DNA of 8,900 bases. It comes from CAYSPU01 sp964432995 (GTDB taxonomy: Bacteria > Verrucomicrobiota > Verrucomicrobiia > Limisphaerales > JAHDYP01). A program made the translations under genes and the position numbers. Where the stretch lies: the NCBI GenBank assembly GCA_964432995.1, contig CAYSPU010000237.1:1-8900 (forward strand). Direction: 5' to 3'. Shown here piece by piece: positions 1 to 8,253 of the stretch. The first letter of the stretch is position 1. Every line of letters starts with the position of its first letter. Below the pieces are notes generated by a model, which was given only the letters and a program-made list of their open reading frames with translations, ran no database searches and was not told the origin of the DNA.

Positions 1-1016
1 ACCAAGGCCGGGTCCAGTTCGAGACAGACCACCTCCGCCACCGGGTATTTTAACACCTCCGCCAGCGCGCCGGACAACAGGCCCGACAGCAGCAACACCC
101 GCCCCGCTGCCGGACGCTGCGCCATTGCCAGGTGTACCGATTCCTCGGCGGCCTCCAGATCCTGATCCGACGAGATCGGCAGCCCGTTCTGCCACACCAC
201 CCGTTGCCCCGCTGATTCGGTCACCACCAGCCGACCGTAAGCCGATTGGGTCTGGAGCCGCACGACACCACCCGCCGGCTGCCACCGCCAGGTCAGCCCG
301 TCAAGGTCCGCTCCACCCGCGATGGCCAGGATGACAGTGCCCAGCGCCAGCGCCGCGATCGCCGGCCGATGCCTTCCCCGGGTCCAGGCCAGGACAGATG
401 CTGCCGCCAGCCCCACTCCCACTGCGCTGCCCAGCACCCCCCAGGAGCTCCACCCGGCCACCACCATCCCCAACACGGCCAGACCGCCGGCCACACTCCC
501 GACGCAGTCCGCCACATACACCCGGCGCAAGGCGTCGCCGCCCGCCCGCGCCTTCACCTCACCAACCGCCACGGCCAGCGCGCATCCGCTCACCACACAG
601 AACGGGAGCAGGATCACGAGAATCGATCCAAACGCGGCGACGGGGCCGATGGTGAACCCCGGCGGGAAGAACAGCGGCCGCAAAGCGCGCAGCGCCACCA
701 ACTGGATCTCCGGCAGAACCGCCGCCAACACCAGCAACCACGCCAGGGCGATTCCCCCCGGGGCACCCGCAGGTTCCCCGGACCTGCGGCGTCTCCCTCC
801 AATCCACGTTCCCACCGCGGTCAACCACAGCCAGTTGCCCAACAATGCCCCCAGGACAATCTCGTTCCCCAGGAACACCCCGAGCGCTTCGCGAACCATC
901 ACCAACTGCGTCGTCACCGCCGCGAATCCCAGGGCGCCCATCCCCCACACCACCGTCCGCACTCCGGGCGCCTCCCGCGGCCGCCGCTGCCCGCACTCTG
1001 AAGTTCCCGGCTGCAT
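1..1016 (-). CDS. Membrane protein with spermidine-synthase-like domain (partial, C-terminus beyond window)
   Basis: The minus frame is open with no stop from an ATG at 1016 to the left edge, giving 338 residues. The first 235 or so are strongly hydrophobic, with roughly six to seven membrane segments (about 22-44, 47-72, 86-110, 122-152, 172-212, 218-236), beginning with TQLVMVRE and FLGNEIVLGALLGNW. After about 255 the sequence becomes soluble: SAYGRLVVTE, WQNGLPISSDQDLEAAEESVH, then GRVLLLSGLLSGALAEVLK and VVCLELDPAL. This matches the start of the Rossmann fold in spermidine synthase-like proteins, where the ELD acid normally binds the nucleoside. I infer the family of integral membrane, putative aminopropyl- or methyltransferase proteins. 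The glycine loop reads GLLSG rather than the GGGxG of true SpeE, so polyamine synthesis is doubtful. The start lies 14 bases after the stop of the upstream gene, suggesting one transcript. The catalytic part lies outside the window. Confidence 0.82.
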   Translation of the reverse strand, partial: MQPGTSECGQRRPREAPGVRTVVWGMGALGFAAVTTQLVMVREALGVFLGNEIVLGALLGNWLWLTAVGTWIGGRRRRSGEPAGAPGGIALAWLLVLAAVLPEIQLVALRALRPLFFPPGFTIGPVAAFGSILVILLPFCVVSGCALAVAVGEVKARAGGDALRRVYVADCVGSVAGGLAVLGMVVAGWSSWGVLGSAVGVGLAAASVLAWTRGRHRPAIAALALGTVILAIAGGADLDGLTWRWQPAGGVVRLQTQSAYGRLVVTESAGQRVVWQNGLPISSDQDLEAAEESVHLAMAQRPAAGRVLLLSGLLSGALAEVLKYPVAEVVCLELDPAL

Positions 1017-1030
1017 CCGCGACTGCGGCT

Positions 1031-2563
1031 CTACTCGCTTCCGCGCGTCTCGCCTTCCGCGAAGGACTCGACCTCATACACGGAGACGCGAACGTCCTTG
1101 CCGCGCCACGCGGAGCGGTCCGCGCCGGCTTTCAGCGACAGTTGCTCCAGAAACCGCGTCTTGTCTGGCAACTGCGCCCATACCTGCGGGAGGAAAGTCG
1201 AACGCCGGTTTTCGATCTCGAGCACCACGCCGTGCCGATGGGGCTGCAGCAAGGACAACAACTCCTCGGGGCTCGCAAACGTCAGCGGCCGTGGCAGGGT
1301 GAGGACGCTGATCTCAATCGACAGTTGCTCCACTTCATCGGGGCGAACCGGGGGGAACCGGGGGTCGCGCAGCGCGGCGCTGCGCGCGTTGTCCACGACC
1401 GCATTGGCGAGGGACTCGATTGGTTGGATGTGCCCGATGCAGCCGCGCAGTTCGCCGCCTTTCGTCAGCGTCACAAAGCACGCCCGGATCTCGTTCAATC
1501 GCCCGTTCGCTTTCTCCTTGTCCGGCACGGTCACCGTCTGCTGCGCCGTTGCCTGGCGCACCGCCGCGCGCGCCCACTGCAGCAGAAGCTCCTGCTCGGC
1601 CCGGGCCAGTCGTTCCGCCGCGGGCGCATGGAAGGCGATGGCGGCGTACCCGACCACCCCGCGCCCGCGGTCGCCAGTGACTTCGCCGCTGTTCCGGCAA
1701 TCCAGGAGGCGCGCCTTCCAGCCCTTGGCCCGCGCGATGTGCAGCAGCGTCTGAATCGGCACCTTGCCGCACGCCTCCTGCGATTCCATGGCCTCGACAT
1801 CCAACCGGCAGATCGCCTCCACGCAGCGGGTGTCCAAACGCCTCGCCTCCGCGTCCGCATGGTAATGGCTCAAATCCGAACTCACCACGATCAAGGTGCT
1901 GTCGTCGACGAACTCGCTCAGCACCCCGGCCGCCCGCGCGGCATCCACCTCGCCCATCACCACCGGGATGAGCGCGAACTTCCCCAGCGTCTTCTGCAGG
2001 AACGGCACCTGGACCTCGTCCGCGTGCTCCCAGGTCTCCGCAGTCTCCTCACCCGCCGCCGGCCGGGACCGCGACGATTGCGAGGCCCAGGAGGGACGCT
2101 GCACGCGACACCGCGGTTCCCGCTGAAAAGGGGGTTTCTCCGCCAACCGCGCCGCCTGGGGGGAAATCGGAACGTCACCGAGCGGCGTCCGGAACACGTC
2201 CGCCGCGCACACGGAGGCGCCATCCAGCAACGCGTAGTGGCTCGGCGCCAACACCACCACCGTCGAAAACGCCCGCCCCTGCACCAGGCGATAGCCGTAA
2301 GCCGCCACCGGACCCGAATACGTGTAACCGGCATGCGGCACGATCAGCGCCCGCAAGTTTTCCACCGGATGCGGCTTTGCCTGTTCGAGGCACCGCTCGA
2401 TCTCGCGCGACAGCTCGCGCGCGGACTCCGGGTAGAAGAGGCCGGCGACCGCCGGCTCCCGCACGCGTTGCCGGTCCGGAGGCGCTTCGGCACCCATCAC
2501 CGCCGACACGGCCACGCAGATCGCGCCCACACAGATCCAAAAGCAGAACCACGAGATTGTCAT
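1031..2563 (-). CDS. amrB: Fused AmmeMemoRadiSam system protein B (MEMO-like) and protein A (AMMECR1), exported-looking
   Basis: 510 residues in three parts. Residues 1-27 are a hydrophobic leader ending in AEA, consistent with a signal peptide or anchor, although its n-region lacks positive charge. Residues about 35-312 are a MEMO-type domain: PAVAGLFYP, PHAGYTYSG (H77), PSHY (H109), EHADEVQVPFLQ (H180) and SSDLSHYH (S232, H233). Human MEMO1 has cysteine at the place of S232. Residues about 315-503 are an AMMECR1 domain with the signature LRGCIGHIQP (372-381) and RDPRFPPV. In prokaryotes these families co-occur with a radical SAM protein as the AmmeMemoRadiSam system, of unsettled function; no radical SAM gene is in this window. 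A stretch rich in R, S, P and E (about 145-178) lies before H180 where a shorter loop is usual. A Shine-Dalgarno-like GAGGGG supports this start over the internal M23. The next gene starts 14 bases after the stop. Confidence 0.9.
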   Translation of the reverse strand: MTISWFCFWICVGAICVAVSAVMGAEAPPDRQRVREPAVAGLFYPESARELSREIERCLEQAKPHPVENLRALIVPHAGYTYSGPVAAYGYRLVQGRAFSTVVVLAPSHYALLDGASVCAADVFRTPLGDVPISPQAARLAEKPPFQREPRCRVQRPSWASQSSRSRPAAGEETAETWEHADEVQVPFLQKTLGKFALIPVVMGEVDAARAAGVLSEFVDDSTLIVVSSDLSHYHADAEARRLDTRCVEAICRLDVEAMESQEACGKVPIQTLLHIARAKGWKARLLDCRNSGEVTGDRGRGVVGYAAIAFHAPAAERLARAEQELLLQWARAAVRQATAQQTVTVPDKEKANGRLNEIRACFVTLTKGGELRGCIGHIQPIESLANAVVDNARSAALRDPRFPPVRPDEVEQLSIEISVLTLPRPLTFASPEELLSLLQPHRHGVVLEIENRRSTFLPQVWAQLPDKTRFLEQLSLKAGADRSAWRGKDVRVSVYEVESFAEGETRGSE

Positions 2564-2566
2564 GTG

Positions 2567-2572
2567 CCCCTC
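2567..2572 (-). promoter_or_regulatory. Ribosome binding site of the MEMO/AMMECR1 gene
   Basis: On the minus strand GAGGGG lies just before the ATG at 2563, with the GAGG core five bases from the start codon. It is the clearest Shine-Dalgarno match in the window. It decides between the start that includes the hydrophobic leader and the internal methionine at residue 23, which has no comparable site. Confidence 0.6.
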
Positions 2573-2677
2573 GCCTTTCTCGGTGCTGCCAACATACGCC
2601 TCTCCGGGCCGATGTCAGTCCAAAAGGGAAACGCTGAAGCTGCGGGTCACCAGTTCCATCGCCTTTGGCAACGAAAC

Positions 2678-2692
2678 GAGGGCAGCGCCCTC
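2678..2692 (-). terminator. Candidate weak terminator hairpin downstream of aspS
   Basis: GAGGGC and GCCCTC form a perfect 6-bp stem around a 3-base loop. On the minus strand the stem is followed by GTTTCGTTG, a poor U tract. It sits about 100 bases past the aspS stop and 115 before the next gene. The short stem and broken U tract make it only a weak candidate. Confidence 0.25.
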
Positions 2693-2700
2693 CTCCCAGT

Positions 2701-2724
2701 CCTCCTCCTCCTCCTCCTCCTCCT
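2701..2724 (+). repeat. Trinucleotide microsatellite (CCT)8
   Basis: Eight perfect CCT units (AGG on the minus strand, the sense strand of the flanking genes). It lies in the gap between aspS and the MEMO/AMMECR1 gene and runs almost directly into the CCTAAT array, separated only by ACT. Such runs are prone to slippage, so copy number may vary between strains. Confidence 0.9.
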
Positions 2725-2727
2725 ACT

Positions 2728-2775
2728 CCTAATCCTAATCCTAATCCTAATCCTAATCTCAGTCCCAATCTCAAC
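2728..2775 (+). repeat. Telomere-like hexanucleotide array (CCTAAT)5 plus three decayed units
   Basis: Five perfect CCTAAT units occupy 2728-2757, followed in register by CTCAGT, CCCAAT and CTCAAC, which read as decayed copies. On the minus strand the unit reads ATTAGG. Being non-coding and 20 bases past the aspS stop codon, the array would be in the aspS 3' untranslated RNA, where regular GG runs could form two-layer G-quadruplexes. That structural role is inference. Confidence 0.88.
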
Positions 2776-2795
2776 CGCCATCGCCGCCCGGTGGG

Positions 2796-4598
<1,803 letters not shown>

Positions 4599-4667
4599 GC
4601 CTGGTCGCTAAACCGGGGGCGGATGTTCGCCGGATCCCACGCCTTTTCAAAGCCCTTTTTTGTCCCG

Positions 4668-4846
4668 AACCGCGGACGGACGCGCAGGCGGATAGACAAC
4701 CGCGGATGACACTGATGGCGCGGATACGGACGGAGAACCGCGGAGGACGCCGATGGACGCGGAGGCGAACGGAACACCGCGGATGCCGCGGATGAACGCG
4801 GATACAGACAGAGGACCGCGGATGCGCCGATGGACGCGGATGCGAA
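4668..4846. repeat. Degenerate minisatellite, about 39-bp units built from CGCGGATG-like submotifs
   Basis: The core CGCGGA, preceded by AC or AAC, recurs at 4671, 4701, 4739, 4778 and 4817, giving spacings of 30, 38, 39 and 39 bases. Inside each unit smaller variants such as GATGGACGCGGATG and GATGAACGCGGATAC recur, so there is also a nested period of roughly 9-12 bases. It fills most of the gap between the FN3 gene stop and the aspS start, so it lies where an aspS promoter or leader would be. Its apparent reading frames merely translate the repeat. Confidence 0.8.
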
Positions 4847-4859
4847 TTGAGCGCGTCGC

Positions 4860-5291
4860 CTACCAGTTCTCTCCGCCTGACTTCTGCTCGCCTTCCTCCT
4901 GCCCCGTCGCGACACGGAAGAACATCCAGGGCGGCGAGACTTCCCACGAGTGCAGGTTACCATCACCGATCGTCTCGTGGATCATCTCCCAGGGAGCGCC
5001 AAGCTCGTTCGAATACTCGCTCTCGACACCGTAGCGGTTCCTCGCCGTCACCGCGAAGTAGTAGACCACCCCCACCGTGAGATTGCTGACCGCCGCGTTG
5101 GTGACGCCGACAGGGTAGGTGTTCGAGGAATAGTAGGACCGGCTTTTCGTTCCGTAGTAGAGAACGACCTCCGTAACCGCCGGGTCCGGGCTTGGGTCCC
5201 AGGCCAGTTTGCACACGGGCTGGCCTGCGCCAAAAACACCCAGAGCGGTCGCGGTGGCCAGAACGGCAAATGCGGCGACGCGAGGGAACAT
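4860..5291 (-). CDS. Small secreted fibronectin type III domain protein
   Basis: 143 residues. Residues 1-23 look like a Sec signal peptide (MFPRV, then a hydrophobic stretch to FGAG). Residues about 26-97 are one fibronectin type III fold: KLAWDPSPDPAVTEVVLYYG, SNLTVGVVYYFAVTARNRYG and ESEYSNEL, with the typical buried tryptophan and tyrosines. The tail contains WEMIHETIGD, WEVSPPWMFFRVA and a charged, G/E-rich end; the MFFRV strand recalls the last strand of C-terminal modules in verrucomicrobial secreted proteins, which is inference. The open frame extends upstream to a TTG at 5516, but that part translates noncoding repeats, so the ATG at 5291 with its signal peptide is preferred. No Shine-Dalgarno is evident. 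A single FN3 domain with no enzyme attached suggests an envelope or binding role; the partner is unknown. Confidence 0.78.
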   Translation of the reverse strand: MFPRVAAFAVLATATALGVFGAGQPVCKLAWDPSPDPAVTEVVLYYGTKSRSYYSSNTYPVGVTNAAVSNLTVGVVYYFAVTARNRYGVESEYSNELGAPWEMIHETIGDGNLHSWEVSPPWMFFRVATGQEEGEQKSGGENW

Positions 5292-5304
5292 CGAATTGGG
5301 CCGC

Positions 5305-5332
5305 AGCGTATCAGTTTTCGAGGCGGTGTCCA
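5305..5332 (-). promoter_or_regulatory. Candidate sigma70-type promoter for the FN3 gene
   Basis: On the minus strand TGGACA (5332-5327, five of six matches to TTGACA) is followed after 16 bases by TACGCT (5310-5305), preceded by TG plus one base as in an extended -10. Transcription would start about 5298, only some 7 bases before the ATG at 5291, fitting the missing Shine-Dalgarno and a nearly leaderless mRNA. The -10 hexamer itself matches at only three positions. Confidence 0.3.
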
Positions 5333-5411
5333 CGATTTCGCACGGCCAGTTCGGCTTCGCGTCCTTGGCGAGCTGACCGAACCCGCGTACTTCAGGAAAG
5401 AGCACCGAAAC

Positions 5412-5446
5412 AGCTCCCTGCTCCCCGCTCCCCGCTCCCGAGAGCC
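5412..5446. repeat. Degenerate heptamer array, copy 1
   Basis: Consecutive 7-base units on the plus strand: AGCTCCC, TGCTCCC, CGCTCCC, CGCTCCC, then the decayed GAGAGCC. On the minus strand the consensus is GGGAGNN. The same heptamer family recurs in a second array at 5520-5575. Non-coding, between nadB and the FN3 gene. Confidence 0.75.
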
Positions 5447-5474
5447 ACAGAGCTGCAGAGCCACAGAGCTGCAG
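5443..5474. repeat. Perfect 16-bp tandem duplication
   Basis: AGCCACAGAGCTGCAG occurs twice without a gap at 5443-5458 and 5459-5474, identical in all 16 positions. It abuts heptamer array 1. The perfect identity beside decayed neighbours suggests a recent duplication. Confidence 0.92.
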
Positions 5475-5519
5475 ACCATGAACCGTCCGCCCTCCCCGTG
5501 AGGTTTCGGCGGACAAGCT

Positions 5520-5575
5520 GACCTCCGACTCCGGACTACGGACTCCTGGCTCCCAACTCCCTGCTCCCTGCCCTC
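5520..5575. repeat. Degenerate heptamer array, copy 2, touching the nadB stop codon
   Basis: Eight consecutive 7-base units on the plus strand: GACCTCC, GACTCCG, GACTACG, GACTCCT, GGCTCCC, AACTCCC, TGCTCCC, TGCCCTC. The minus-strand consensus is GGGAGTC. The array reaches the last codon of nadB (stop at 5576-5574), so it forms the start of the nadB 3' region. Short tandem heptamers of similar composition are known from cyanobacteria as STRR sequences; relation to those is not implied. Confidence 0.8.
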
Positions 5576-7187
5576 ACGAATCTTCGCGCTGGAGAACGGT
5601 GTCCTGTTGGGCCAAGGCCGGCACGGCGTCCGGGTGGTCCAGGTTGTAGTGAAGCCCGCGACTCTCGGGCCGGGCGAGCGCACTCCGGACAATCAACTCC
5701 GCCACGGTGGCAATGTTGCGCAACTCAATCAGATCGCCGGAGACCAGGAAATCCCAGTAGTAGTCCTGGATCTCCCCCTGGAGATTGGCAATGCGGGACT
5801 GGGCACGCAGCAGGCGCTTGTCCGTGCGTACGATACCGACGTAATCCCACATCAGGCGGCGGATCTCGTCCCAGTTGTGGGCGACGACGACGAGTTCATC
5901 GGCGTTGGTGGCGCTGCCGGACTGCCAGGGGGGAAGGTCGAGTTCGATTTCCGGCAGCGATTGCGCGACCAGGTGCGACGCCGCGCGGTGGGCGCAGACG
6001 AGGGCCTCGAGCAGCGAGTTGCTCGCGAGCCGGTTCGCCCCGTGAAGACCGGTGCAGGCCACTTCGCCGACCGCCAATAAGCCCGCGATGCTCGTCTCGC
6101 CGTCGAGATTCGTGCAGACCCCGCCACACTGGTAATGCGCCGCCGGCACGACCGGGATCGGTTCCTTCGTCAGGTCAATCCCGTACTGGAGGCAGGTGCG
6201 GTAGATGTTCGGAAAGCGATCCATCAGGAACGGCGCCGGCTTGTTGGTGATGTCGAGCCAGACATGCTCCGCACCGCTCTTCTTCATCTCGTTGTCGATG
6301 GCGCGGGCGACGATGTCCCGGGGCGCCAGGGACTTCAGCGGGTGATACTCGTGCATGAACTCGGCGCCCGCGGCGGTCTTGAGGACGCCGCCTTCACCGC
6401 GCACGGCTTCGCTGATGAGGAACGACTTCGCCTTGGGATGGTAGAGGCAGGTGGGATGGAACTGGATGAACTCCATGTTGGCCACCTTGGCGCCGGCGCG
6501 GTACGCCATCGCCACGCCGTCCCCCGTCGCAATGTCCGGGTTCGTTGTATACAGGTAGACCTTCCCGCAACCGCCGGTCGCCAGGAGCGTGACCCGGGCC
6601 GCAAACGTCAGGACCTCCTGGGTGTGACGATTCAGCACATACGCCCCCAGGCAGCGGTTGGGGCCGCGTCGGCCGATCTTCCGGCTCGTGATCAAGTCGA
6701 TCGCCCGGTGGTCCTCGGGGATGTGGATGTTCGGCTCGCGACCCGCAGCGGCCAGAAGCACGCGCTCCGCTTCCCGCCCCGTCATGTCCTTGGCATGGAC
6801 GATCCGACGCTTCGAGTGGCCGCCCTCGCGGCCCAAATCGAGGTGCCGTTCGCCCGGCGCCTTCGGGTCTTCGCGCAGCGTGAAGTTCATCCCCCATTCC
6901 CGAAGCTCGGCGATCCGCGGCGGGCCTTCGGCGACGATGGTCCGCACCACCTCCTCGCGACAGAGGCCGGCCCCGGCCTCCAGGGTGTCGCGCACGTGCA
7001 GGTCAAAGGAGTCCTCCTCGGATAACACCGCGGCGATGCCGCCCTGGGCGTAGTTCGTGTTCGATTCGGCGCTCTGCTTCTTCGTGACGATCGCCACGCG
7101 CCCGCCTCGAGCCGCCTTCAGCGCAAAACTCAGGCCCGCTATGCCGCTCCCGAGTACCAGGAAGTCAAACTGTTTAGAGTCGACCAT
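5574..7187 (-). CDS. nadB: L-aspartate oxidase
   Basis: 537 residues. It oxidises L-aspartate to iminoaspartate using FAD, the first step of bacterial de novo NAD synthesis, feeding NadA quinolinate synthase (not in the window). The N-terminus carries the FAD-binding LGSGIAGLSFALKAA with GSGIAG at 13-18, then SNTNYAQGGIAAV (42-54). E121 lies in GREGGHS, H244 in FHPTCLYHP, R290 in APRDIV, H351 in PAAHYQCGGV, and R386 and S389 in ANRLASNSLLEAL. With this start these fall at the residue numbers given for the E. coli NadB active site. S259 replaces the threonine of E. coli. The C-terminus (about 430-510) is the expected helical domain. The frame opens six bases earlier at a TTG, but the ATG at 7187 is preferred. 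It overlaps the end of panC by 14 bases, suggesting translational coupling. Confidence 0.96.
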   Translation of the reverse strand: MVDSKQFDFLVLGSGIAGLSFALKAARGGRVAIVTKKQSAESNTNYAQGGIAAVLSEEDSFDLHVRDTLEAGAGLCREEVVRTIVAEGPPRIAELREWGMNFTLREDPKAPGERHLDLGREGGHSKRRIVHAKDMTGREAERVLLAAAGREPNIHIPEDHRAIDLITSRKIGRRGPNRCLGAYVLNRHTQEVLTFAARVTLLATGGCGKVYLYTTNPDIATGDGVAMAYRAGAKVANMEFIQFHPTCLYHPKAKSFLISEAVRGEGGVLKTAAGAEFMHEYHPLKSLAPRDIVARAIDNEMKKSGAEHVWLDITNKPAPFLMDRFPNIYRTCLQYGIDLTKEPIPVVPAAHYQCGGVCTNLDGETSIAGLLAVGEVACTGLHGANRLASNSLLEALVCAHRAASHLVAQSLPEIELDLPPWQSGSATNADELVVVAHNWDEIRRLMWDYVGIVRTDKRLLRAQSRIANLQGEIQDYYWDFLVSGDLIELRNIATVAELIVRSALARPESRGLHYNLDHPDAVPALAQQDTVLQREDS

Positions 7188-8037
7188 TGTCAATCAGCCG
7201 TGTCCGCCCCACCCGCACCGCCAGAGCCAGATGATCGCCGCGTCGAACCCGGCGCACCGGCACGAGCGTCTGGGGATGAATAAACTCGATGTAGTCCACC
7301 CGCGCGGCCGGCCGCGCCTCGATCTTCCGCCGCAATGCCAGGCGCAGACGCCCCGCCGGCCAACCGGCCGGAACCGAACGCACCGCCCGCCGCGCATACC
7401 GCAGCGCCTCCCAAAGCGCCCGCGCCTGCGGACGTTCCTCCGCGCTCAAATACGCGTTCCGGGAACTCATCGCCAATCCGTCCGGTTCGCGGCGCGTCGG
7501 CCCCACCACCACCCGCAACGGGAACCTCAGATCTTCCACCATCCGACGCACCACGGCCGCCTGCTGGTAGTCCTTGGCACCGAATACCGCCACATCCGGC
7601 TGAACCAGGTGAAACAGCTTGGCGACCACCGTCGCCACCCCGCGGAAATGCGTGGGACGCGCCGCGCCTTCCATTCGCTGCGAGAGTTGCTGTTCCTCCA
7701 CCCAACTCCCCCGACCGCTCTTCCAACCCGGATACATCTCCCGATCGCCGGGCGCGAATACCACGTCCACCCCCGCCGCCCCGCACAACCGCAGATCCCG
7801 GGCGAGATCCCGCGGATAGCGCGCCAAGTCCTCCTGCGGTGCGAACTGGGTGGGATTCACGTAAACGCTCACCACGACAACCCCGCGCCGGCCAACGCGC
7901 TTCCGCGCCAGACGCACCAGGCTGAGATGGCCCTCGTGGAGATACCCCATGGTCGGAACGAACCCCACCCGCCTTCCCGCCCGACGCCAGCCCGTGGACA
8001 AACGCTGCATCCCCCGCACGGACTTGATCACTTGCAC
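7174..8037 (-). CDS. panC: Pantothenate synthetase (pantoate--beta-alanine ligase)
   Basis: 287 residues from the chosen start, close to the 283 of E. coli PanC. It joins pantoate and beta-alanine with ATP, the last step of vitamin B5 synthesis before coenzyme A. Visible motifs in order: VPTMGYLHEGHLSL (27-40) with the nucleotide-binding HxGH, VSVYVNPTQF (56-65), RPTHFRGVATVVAKLF (127-142), VFGAKDYQQ (151-159) and DGLAMSSRNAYLSAEER (186-202), followed by the C-terminal lid domain. The open frame reaches a TTG at 8187, but residues before QVIKSVRGM translate a GC-rich repeat and have no family counterpart. GTG at 8037 or GTG at 8031 both give the usual spacing to VPTMG; 8037 is chosen with moderate certainty, as no clear Shine-Dalgarno decides it. 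It is followed by nadB with a 14-base overlap. Confidence 0.95.
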   Translation of the reverse strand: MQVIKSVRGMQRLSTGWRRAGRRVGFVPTMGYLHEGHLSLVRLARKRVGRRGVVVVSVYVNPTQFAPQEDLARYPRDLARDLRLCGAAGVDVVFAPGDREMYPGWKSGRGSWVEEQQLSQRMEGAARPTHFRGVATVVAKLFHLVQPDVAVFGAKDYQQAAVVRRMVEDLRFPLRVVVGPTRREPDGLAMSSRNAYLSAEERPQARALWEALRYARRAVRSVPAGWPAGRLRLALRRKIEARPAARVDYIEFIHPQTLVPVRRVRRGDHLALAVRVGRTRLIDNGRL

Positions 8038-8070
8038 ACGACCAAACTGGGGCAGCCGCGCCCGTGTGGC

Positions 8071-8079
8071 AATATCACA
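8071..8079 (-). promoter_or_regulatory. Possible extended -10 element upstream of panC
   Basis: On the minus strand TGTGATATT matches the extended -10 pattern TG-n-hexamer, the hexamer agreeing with TATAAT at four of six positions. It is the only AT-rich patch in an otherwise very GC-rich stretch and would give a leader of roughly 27 bases before the GTG at 8037. No convincing -35 box is present. Confidence 0.2.
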
Positions 8080-8094
8080 GTTCGCGGCAGGGCA

Positions 8095-8130
8095 CGCAGC
8101 AAATGATGTGTGCCCTCTGCTGCGGGTCGA
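8095..8130 (+). repeat. 36-base box, copy 1 (partner at 8254-8289)
   Basis: Begins CGCAGCAAA, contains GTGTGC and ends CTGCTGCGGGTCGA. It matches 8254-8289 at about 30 of 36 positions without gaps. The differences cluster in two short blocks (TGAT versus GGGC, CCTC versus GTCC). It ends inside a perfect 7-bp hairpin, GCGGGTC GAGAA GACCCGC, at 8122-8140. Confidence 0.75.
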
Positions 8131-8140
8131 GAAGACCCGC
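8122..8140. repeat. Perfect 7-bp hairpin
   Basis: GCGGGTC and GACCCGC pair fully around GAGAA. It follows box copy 1 at the position that the CCCGCGGCCGCGGG palindrome holds after box copy 2, so it may be the matching stem of a diverged element. Confidence 0.7.
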
Positions 8141-8253
8141 GGTCCGCAAAAGCCGACTCGCGGTCGAGAGTCGATGCACAATCGCAAGCCCGCCAGGTTT
8201 CGGACCGCGGCTCGTCCTTGGCCCGCCGTAGCCTCGGCGGAGGCGGCTGGAGC

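Noticed and set aside
246..1302. Plus-strand and other minus-strand frames over the first kilobase
   Set aside because: They are low-complexity shadows. The minus frame from 1016 to the edge gives a coherent membrane protein with a recognisable spermidine-synthase-like motif.
4599..4667. aspS promoter with TTGAAA as -35
   Set aside because: TTGAAA is present on the minus strand, but the hexamer 17 bases downstream (AACATC) matches a -10 at only two positions.
5292..5516. N-terminal extension of the FN3 protein to a TTG at 5516
   Set aside because: Much of the extension is a translation of heptamer array 1 and the 16-bp duplication, and the internal ATG at 5291 begins a proper signal peptide.
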